A program made the position numbers and the translations under genes. Under the pieces are notes generated by a model, which saw only the letters and a list, made by a program, of their open reading frames with translations, was not told the DNA's origin and made no database searches. From NCBI RefSeq assembly GCF_024160875.1, contig NZ_JAIULA010000013.1, forward strand, positions 1 to 64,000: a DNA stretch of 64,000 nt. Direction: 5' to 3'. Shown here one piece after another: positions 59,469 to 64,000 of the stretch (position 1 is its first letter; each line of letters starts with the position of its first letter). Source of the DNA: Ligilactobacillus ubinensis (GTDB lineage: Bacteria; Bacillota; Bacilli; Lactobacillales; Lactobacillaceae).

Positions 59469-59895
59469 TATTGGTTGCGTTAAAAAAGGTTTCATGTTAC
59501 GTTTGAATATAAGTAGTTTTGACTGAAAAGACGAATAACAATAAATAAAATTTAGCGAAACAATGCTTTAATTTAAGAAATTATAAGTTTTATTGGAAGC
59601 TTTCTGACATTTTTTAGCCTATAGATGACTGATTTTGAAAGAAACTAGTAATGCTTTATTAAAATAAGCGTGTCACCTTGATAGTGACTTGATATTCCTT
59701 TTGTATAGCCTTTTTAAAGCGAAAAAAATAAGGCTTATCCTAAAATAAAGCACGTTTTTATAATATGCATTGCTAAAATAATAATAAAAAAATGGATGTT
59801 AATTAAAATATTATGCTTGAAAATGAAGTTTTTTGGTAATTTATGATTGATTTTTATTTAAACGAGTGATATTATATTTTTTGGGGGTAATGAAA
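59469..59895 (+). other. Leader region of the fructose operon
   Basis: AT-rich, about 430 bases, no coding frame with a ribosome binding site. It contains GTCAC-CTTGATA-GTGAC (about 59672-59688), a candidate FruR operator, and a possible promoter TTGAAA (59817) / TATGAT (59842) with a long 19-base spacer. Confidence 0.4.
59672..59688. promoter_or_regulatory. Inverted repeat upstream of fruR, possible operator
   Basis: GTCAC and GTGAC separated by seven bases. DeoR-family repressors often bind sites in their own leader, but distance to the start (about 210 bases) makes this tentative. Confidence 0.25.
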
Positions 59896-60651
59896 GTGCT
59901 TGCAGAAGAACGTCATCAAATTATTTTACAGATGCTCAAATCAAATAATGTTGTTAAGTTACAAGATATCTGTGGACAGACACATTGTTCCGAATCATCG
60001 GCACGTCGTGATTTACAACTTCTTGAAGAAGCTGGATTACTAGCCCGTGTTCATGGAGGAGCTAAAATCAAGTATTCATTGCAACGTGAACTTGATATGA
60101 CTGGTAAGGCAACGCGAAATACGCAGGAAAAAGCAGCAATTGCAGCTATGGCGGGTGAACATATTCAAGCAGAGGACGTCATCTACTTGGATGCGGGAAC
60201 TTCAACTTTAGCTTTGATTTCTTCATTTACTCCGGATTTAAAACTGACTGTTGTAACAAATGGGGTAATGCATGCGTCATTGTTAGCAGATCAAAATATT
60301 CGCACTATACTAGTCGGTGGAGAATTAAAGAACACAACTAAAGCAATTGTAGGGGTCGAGGCTGTTGAAACTTTAAAAAGATTTCGGTTTAACAAAGCAT
60401 TTCTTGGAATTAATGGAATTCATCCCAAATTTGGTTTTACTACACCGGATCCAGATGAAGCGGCGGTCAAGAAAATTGCAATTGCTCAAAGTGAGCAGGT
60501 TTATGTATTAGCTGATCCAACGAAATTTGATGCAGTTTCTTTTGTAAAAGTTGCTGAAATTGGTGATGCAACAGTTATAACAAGTAAATTACCACAAGGT
60601 GTTGCTGGTCAGTACAGCAATCAAACAACCATTCAGGAGGTTTTAACATGA
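59896..60651 (+). CDS. fruR: DeoR-family fructose operon repressor
   Basis: DNA-binding regulator of 251 residues controlling fructose uptake, probably released by fructose-1-phosphate. N-terminal helix-turn-helix (VVKLQDICGQTHCSESSARRDLQLLEEAGLLARVHGGA) and C-terminal DeoR sensor domain (VIYLDAGTSTLALI, VLADPTKFD) are complete. I choose GTG 59896: it lies 8 bases after GGGGG and yields the family-typical beginning MLAEERHQ; ATG 59890 is too close to that site. It overlaps fruK by 4 bases. Confidence 0.92.
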   Translation: MLAEERHQIILQMLKSNNVVKLQDICGQTHCSESSARRDLQLLEEAGLLARVHGGAKIKYSLQRELDMTGKATRNTQEKAAIAAMAGEHIQAEDVIYLDAGTSTLALISSFTPDLKLTVVTNGVMHASLLADQNIRTILVGGELKNTTKAIVGVEAVETLKRFRFNKAFLGINGIHPKFGFTTPDPDEAAVKKIAIAQSEQVYVLADPTKFDAVSFVKVAEIGDATVITSKLPQGVAGQYSNQTTIQEVLT

Positions 60652-61559
60652 TTTATACGGTAACAGTCAATCCTTCGATTGATTATATCGTGCAATTAAA
60701 GGAACTTACATTAGGAGAAGTCAACCGCATGGACTATGATAATAAATTGCCCGGCGGTAAGGGAATCAACGTTTCTAGGATTTTAAAAGAATTAGATCAA
60801 GATAACGTTGCTCTTGGATTTCTAGGTGGATTTACTGGAAACTTTGTAAAAGAAGCGATTGAACGAGTAGGTTTAAAAACACATTTTACACACATTTCAG
60901 ATGACACACGAATTAACGTTAAAATTAAAGCTCAAGATGAAACGGAAATTAATGGTCGTGGGCCTAAGATTTCAAAAGAAGAATTGGCAGACTTTACAGC
61001 CCAATTCGATAAGTTAACAGTAAATGATATTGTAATCTTTGCTGGTAGTTTAGTTCCAAGCTTGGATGATAATTTTTACTTTGATTTAATTAAAATTATT
61101 CGTTCTAAAGGTGCCCAATTTGTCATTGATACAACTGGTGAAAGTTTATTAAAAACATTATCAGAAAAGCCATTATTAGTTAAACCAAACAACCATGAAT
61201 TAGCGGATTTGTTTGGTGTTAAGTTCACAGGTATTGATGATATTGTAAAATACGGTCGTAAGTTACTAGATTTAGGTGCCCAAAATGTTTTAATCTCTAT
61301 GGCTGGCGATGGCGGTTTGATGATAACAAAAGATAAGGTTTATCGTTCATATGCACCTAAAGGAACAGTTATCAATTCAGTTGGTGCAGGTGATTCTATG
61401 ATTGGCGGTTTTGTTGGAACTTTAGCGCGGACAAAAGATGCTTTAGAAGCATTTCGTTATGGACTAGCTTGTGGTTCTGCAACAGCCTTTTCTGAGGATT
61501 TAGCAGATCGAGTAAAAATTAACGAAATTTTGCCTAAGATAAAAATAGAAGAATACTAG
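60648..61559 (+). CDS. fruK: 1-phosphofructokinase
   Basis: PfkB-family kinase converting fructose-1-phosphate to fructose-1,6-bisphosphate, 303 residues. IYTVTVNPSIDYIVQL at the start, GGKGINVSRIL near 37-47, and the C-terminal NSVGAGDSMIGGFVG near 243-257 with the catalytic aspartate. CAGGAGG precedes the ATG inside fruR, giving translational coupling. fruA follows 26 bases after the stop. Confidence 0.95.
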   Translation: MIYTVTVNPSIDYIVQLKELTLGEVNRMDYDNKLPGGKGINVSRILKELDQDNVALGFLGGFTGNFVKEAIERVGLKTHFTHISDDTRINVKIKAQDETEINGRGPKISKEELADFTAQFDKLTVNDIVIFAGSLVPSLDDNFYFDLIKIIRSKGAQFVIDTTGESLLKTLSEKPLLVKPNNHELADLFGVKFTGIDDIVKYGRKLLDLGAQNVLISMAGDGGLMITKDKVYRSYAPKGTVINSVGAGDSMIGGFVGTLARTKDALEAFRYGLACGSATAFSEDLADRVKINEILPKIKIEEY

Positions 61560-61585
61560 AAAATAGAATTAAAGGGAGTGTTATA

Positions 61586-63535
61586 ATGGATATTCGTGAA
61601 TTATTGATGAAAGACATCATGATCATGGATTTGAAAGCTTCAACAAAAGCTGAAGCTATTGATGAGATGGTACATCAGTATTACGTTAAGGGAATTATTG
61701 ATGACGAAGAAGTTTATAAAAAAGATATTTTAGCACGTGAAGCAGAATCTACAACAGGGATGGGCGATGGCATTGCAATCCCACATGCACATGATAAGGC
61801 AGTTAAAAAACCAGCTGTTTTATTTGCTAGAAGCCAAAAAGGTATCGATTATGATGCAATGGACGGTCAACCATCACATTTATTCTTCATGATTGCTGCT
61901 CCAGAAGGTGGAGATAATACACACTTACAAGCTTTAGCAGCTTTGTCACAAGTTTTGATGAATCCTGATGTTGTTAAAGATTTAAAAGCTGCAACAACAC
62001 CAGATCGAGTACAAGATATTTTTGCGAAGGCAGTAGCAGAAAAAGAAGCTCAAAATAAAGCAGAAGAGGAAAAAGAAGCTCAAGCAGCGACAAATAGTGA
62101 TCGCCCATATATTGTTGCAGTTACGGCATGTCCTAACGGTATTGCTCACACATACATGGCTGAAGAAGCTTTAAAGAAACAAGCTGCAGCTATGGGTGTA
62201 GATATTAAAGTTGAAACAAACGGTTCTGAAGGAATCAAGCATCGTTTAACAGTTGACGAAATTAGTCGTGCTGTAGGTGTTGTTGTTGCAGCTGATAAGA
62301 AAGTAGAAATGGCACGTTTTAATGGTAAACCATTAGTTAATAAAGCAGTTTCTGCCGCAATTAAAAATCCTGAAAGCTTATTAAGTTCTGTTTTAGATGG
62401 TAACGCTGCAACATTCCACGCAGCAGAAGATGATTCAAGTTCTTCATCTGCATCAGATGGTTCAATTGGTGGTAATATCTACAAACAATTAATGAATGGT
62501 ATTTCCCATATGTTACCATTCGTTATTGGTGGTGGTATTTTAATGGCTATTTCCTTCTTGGTTGAACAATACCTTGGTGGAGATAAGTCAGCAGCCTTTA
62601 TTTTCTTAAATAATACTGGTAGTATGGCTTTCGCATTTATGGTTCCTGTTTTAGCAGCTTATATTGCTGAAGCTATCGCTGATACACCAGCATTAATGCC
62701 TGGGTTTGTCGGTGGTTTTATGGCAACTGTTTACACTGGTTCATACGGTGGAGCATATATTGCTAATGTAATGTCAAATGCTAAATCAGCAGCTGGTTTC
62801 TTAGGTGGTATTGCAGCTGGTTTCATTGCCGGTTACATCATGCTTGGTTTGAAGAAATTAGCAGCTGGTTTACCTAAATCAGTTGAAGGTATGAAACCAA
62901 TGCTGATTTATCCAATTTTAGGGTTATTATTTATTGCCCTTATTATGTATTATATTATTAACCCAATCTTCTCGACATTGAATGTTTGGATTACAAGCTT
63001 CTTAAATAACATGGGTACTGGTAATACAGTTCTTTTAAGTTTGATTTTAGCTGGTATGATGTCAATTGATATGGGTGGTCCTTTCAACAAAGCCGCTTAT
63101 GTATTTGCTTCTGGCGCATTTGCTAATGATCCTAAATCAACCGCTGCAGCTGGTTTGATGGCAGCCGTTATGGTTGGTGGTATGGTGCCTCCATTTGCTA
63201 CAGCTATTGGAACAGTATTCTTCAAAAATAAATTTACTGAAGATGAACGTCGTGCTGGTATTTCAAACTGGATCTTAGGTTTCTCATTTATCACTGAAGG
63301 TGCAATTCCATTTGCTACAGCTGATCCAGGTCGTGTTATTCCTTCATGTATTGTTGGTTCCGCTGTTGGTGGTGCATTGGTTGGATTATGGCATGTTGGA
63401 GTTCCTGCTCCTCATGGTGGTTTCTGGGTTGCAGCTCTTGCAACAAATATCTGGGGCTATATTGGTGCCGTTGTAATTGGTTCAATCGTTGCAGCTGTTA
63501 TCTTGGGCTTCTGGAAGAAACCAGTTAAAGAATAA
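61586..63535 (+). CDS. fruA: Fructose PTS transporter, fused EIIABC
   Basis: Fructose-specific permease producing fructose-1-phosphate, 649 residues in the order EIIA (H67 in AIPHAHD), EIIB (C182 in TACPNGIAHTYMAEEAL) and EIIC (about 300-645 with many hydrophobic segments, ADTPALMPGFVGGFMA and FITEGAIPFATADPGRVIP). A Ser-rich linker joins EIIB and EIIC. AAAGGGAG precedes the ATG. Last gene of fruRKA. Codon use looks more biased than that of its neighbours, which would fit high expression. Confidence 0.96.
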   Translation: MDIRELLMKDIMIMDLKASTKAEAIDEMVHQYYVKGIIDDEEVYKKDILAREAESTTGMGDGIAIPHAHDKAVKKPAVLFARSQKGIDYDAMDGQPSHLFFMIAAPEGGDNTHLQALAALSQVLMNPDVVKDLKAATTPDRVQDIFAKAVAEKEAQNKAEEEKEAQAATNSDRPYIVAVTACPNGIAHTYMAEEALKKQAAAMGVDIKVETNGSEGIKHRLTVDEISRAVGVVVAADKKVEMARFNGKPLVNKAVSAAIKNPESLLSSVLDGNAATFHAAEDDSSSSSASDGSIGGNIYKQLMNGISHMLPFVIGGGILMAISFLVEQYLGGDKSAAFIFLNNTGSMAFAFMVPVLAAYIAEAIADTPALMPGFVGGFMATVYTGSYGGAYIANVMSNAKSAAGFLGGIAAGFIAGYIMLGLKKLAAGLPKSVEGMKPMLIYPILGLLFIALIMYYIINPIFSTLNVWITSFLNNMGTGNTVLLSLILAGMMSIDMGGPFNKAAYVFASGAFANDPKSTAAAGLMAAVMVGGMVPPFATAIGTVFFKNKFTEDERRAGISNWILGFSFITEGAIPFATADPGRVIPSCIVGSAVGGALVGLWHVGVPAPHGGFWVAALATNIWGYIGAVVIGSIVAAVILGFWKKPVKE

Positions 63536-63553
63536 GACTAGATTAAAAGTTGG

Positions 63554-63607
63554 AGTGCTTCATAATTGTTAGACAAAGAATCTAATGATTATGAGGCGCT
63601 TTTTTTG
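63554..63607 (+). terminator. fruA terminator
   Basis: AGTGCTTCATAAT pairs with ATTATGAGGCGCT, inner TTAGA/TCTAA, followed by a run of T. Confidence 0.85.
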
Positions 63608-63899
63608 GCAAGAATTCTAAGTGAAGAGAGTGTTGTTATACTTGAAAAATTTGGTGTCGGTTATTTTTGGAGACAAATAAAATTACATGGGTGTCAGTTT
63701 TGTCTAGTATTATTTCAATATTATTAGCTAACAAAAATTTTAAAGATTGTTTAAGTGAATTTCAACGGTATATTTTATGTCAGAAAATATTAAAAAAAAA
63801 AGTTAGATATTTTTTTTAAATTATACCGGCTTTTGATAATGGTATAGCTCTATGTTATCATGAAATATAATTATACAGTAAGATAAAGGAATAGTATTT
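63608..63899 (+). other. AT-rich region before the last gene
   Basis: About 290 bases without a clear open frame. AAAGGA at 63885-63890 serves the next start codon; promoter boxes are not certain. Confidence 0.4.
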
Positions 63900-64000
63900 A
63901 TGACAAAAAAACATATTAGAAAATGGAGTATGATGTATATCATACTTTTATTTATAATTATAGCTATTATTACGACAATACCTGCTTTTTTAGGAGGCTA
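63900..64000 (+). CDS. N-terminus of a membrane protein (3' end outside the window)
   Basis: ATG 63900 follows AAAGGA by 9 bases and the frame stays open to the window edge. The 33 visible residues are basic at the start (MTKKHIRKWS) followed by a hydrophobic helix (MMYIILLFIIIAIITTIPAFLGG), i.e. a signal peptide or first membrane segment. The rest is not visible, so no family can be given. Confidence 0.55.
   Translation, partial: MTKKHIRKWSMMYIILLFIIIAIITTIPAFLGG

Overview
The window is an AT-rich, gene-dense stretch of a Firmicutes chromosome. It is almost certainly from the family Lactobacillaceae, possibly Liquorilactobacillus or a relative; that genus is an inference. Support comes from the gene order gdpP-rplI-dnaB ... 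purA ... walR-walK-walH-walI ... walJ-htrA-rlmH, which is typical of the origin-proximal chromosome in lactobacilli. Strong AGGAGG-type ribosome binding sites, frequent TTG/GTG starts and many bidirectional hairpin terminators agree. There is no rRNA, CRISPR array, complete prophage or insertion sequence.

Layout. 1-1.2 kb: the end of an unknown membrane protein and a 64-residue gene bracketed by direct repeats. 1.2-5.3 kb: gdpP, rplI, dnaB. 5.4-9.9 kb: a drug-type MFS pump with a divergent TetR regulator, then an Lrp-type regulator and aspartate ammonia-lyase. 10-12.8 kb: an Agr/Com-like histidine kinase and LytTR regulator followed by a bacteriocin-immunity-like protein, with no bacteriocin gene seen. 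13.1-19.0 kb: purA, a 37-residue microprotein, a hotdog thioesterase, a NupC-type nucleoside transporter and two-subunit serine dehydratase. 19.2-21.1 kb: two identical tRNA-Lys genes, then a vitamin B6 kinase coupled to an ECF transporter S component. 21.4-35.1 kb: walRKHI, a beta-glucoside PTS with two GH1 enzymes, then walJ, htrA, a cluster of DnaA boxes and rlmH.

35.1-41.9 kb holds divergent nucleoside deoxyribosyltransferase and deoxynucleoside kinase genes (deoxynucleoside salvage), a MATE exporter, a universal stress protein and a fused substrate-binding/permease amino acid importer with no ATPase beside it. 41.3-47.6 kb is a compact accessory block: TetR regulator, membrane acyltransferase, overlapping acyl-CoA-synthetase-like ligase, and an SsuABC-type ABC importer. 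47.7-57.5 kb: branched-chain aminotransferase, the complete pyruvate dehydrogenase operon (E1alpha, E1beta, E2 with two lipoyl domains, E3) ending in a lipoate-protein ligase, then an SGNH hydrolase. 57.7-63.5 kb: the conserved ACT-domain/UPF0210 pair and the fructose operon fruR-fruK-fruA. A new membrane-protein gene begins at the right edge.

Most metabolism here serves fermentative sugar use (fructose, beta-glucosides), pyruvate oxidation with lipoate salvage, amino acid turnover (Ser, Asp, branched-chain) and purine/nucleoside salvage. The points most worth following up are the DnaA-box cluster upstream of rlmH, the split wal operon, the acyltransferase/ligase/ABC block, the bacteriocin-type regulatory remnant, and several precise operator-like palindromes. 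No clearly unprecedented multi-gene system is visible; the acyltransferase/ligase/importer block is the best candidate.
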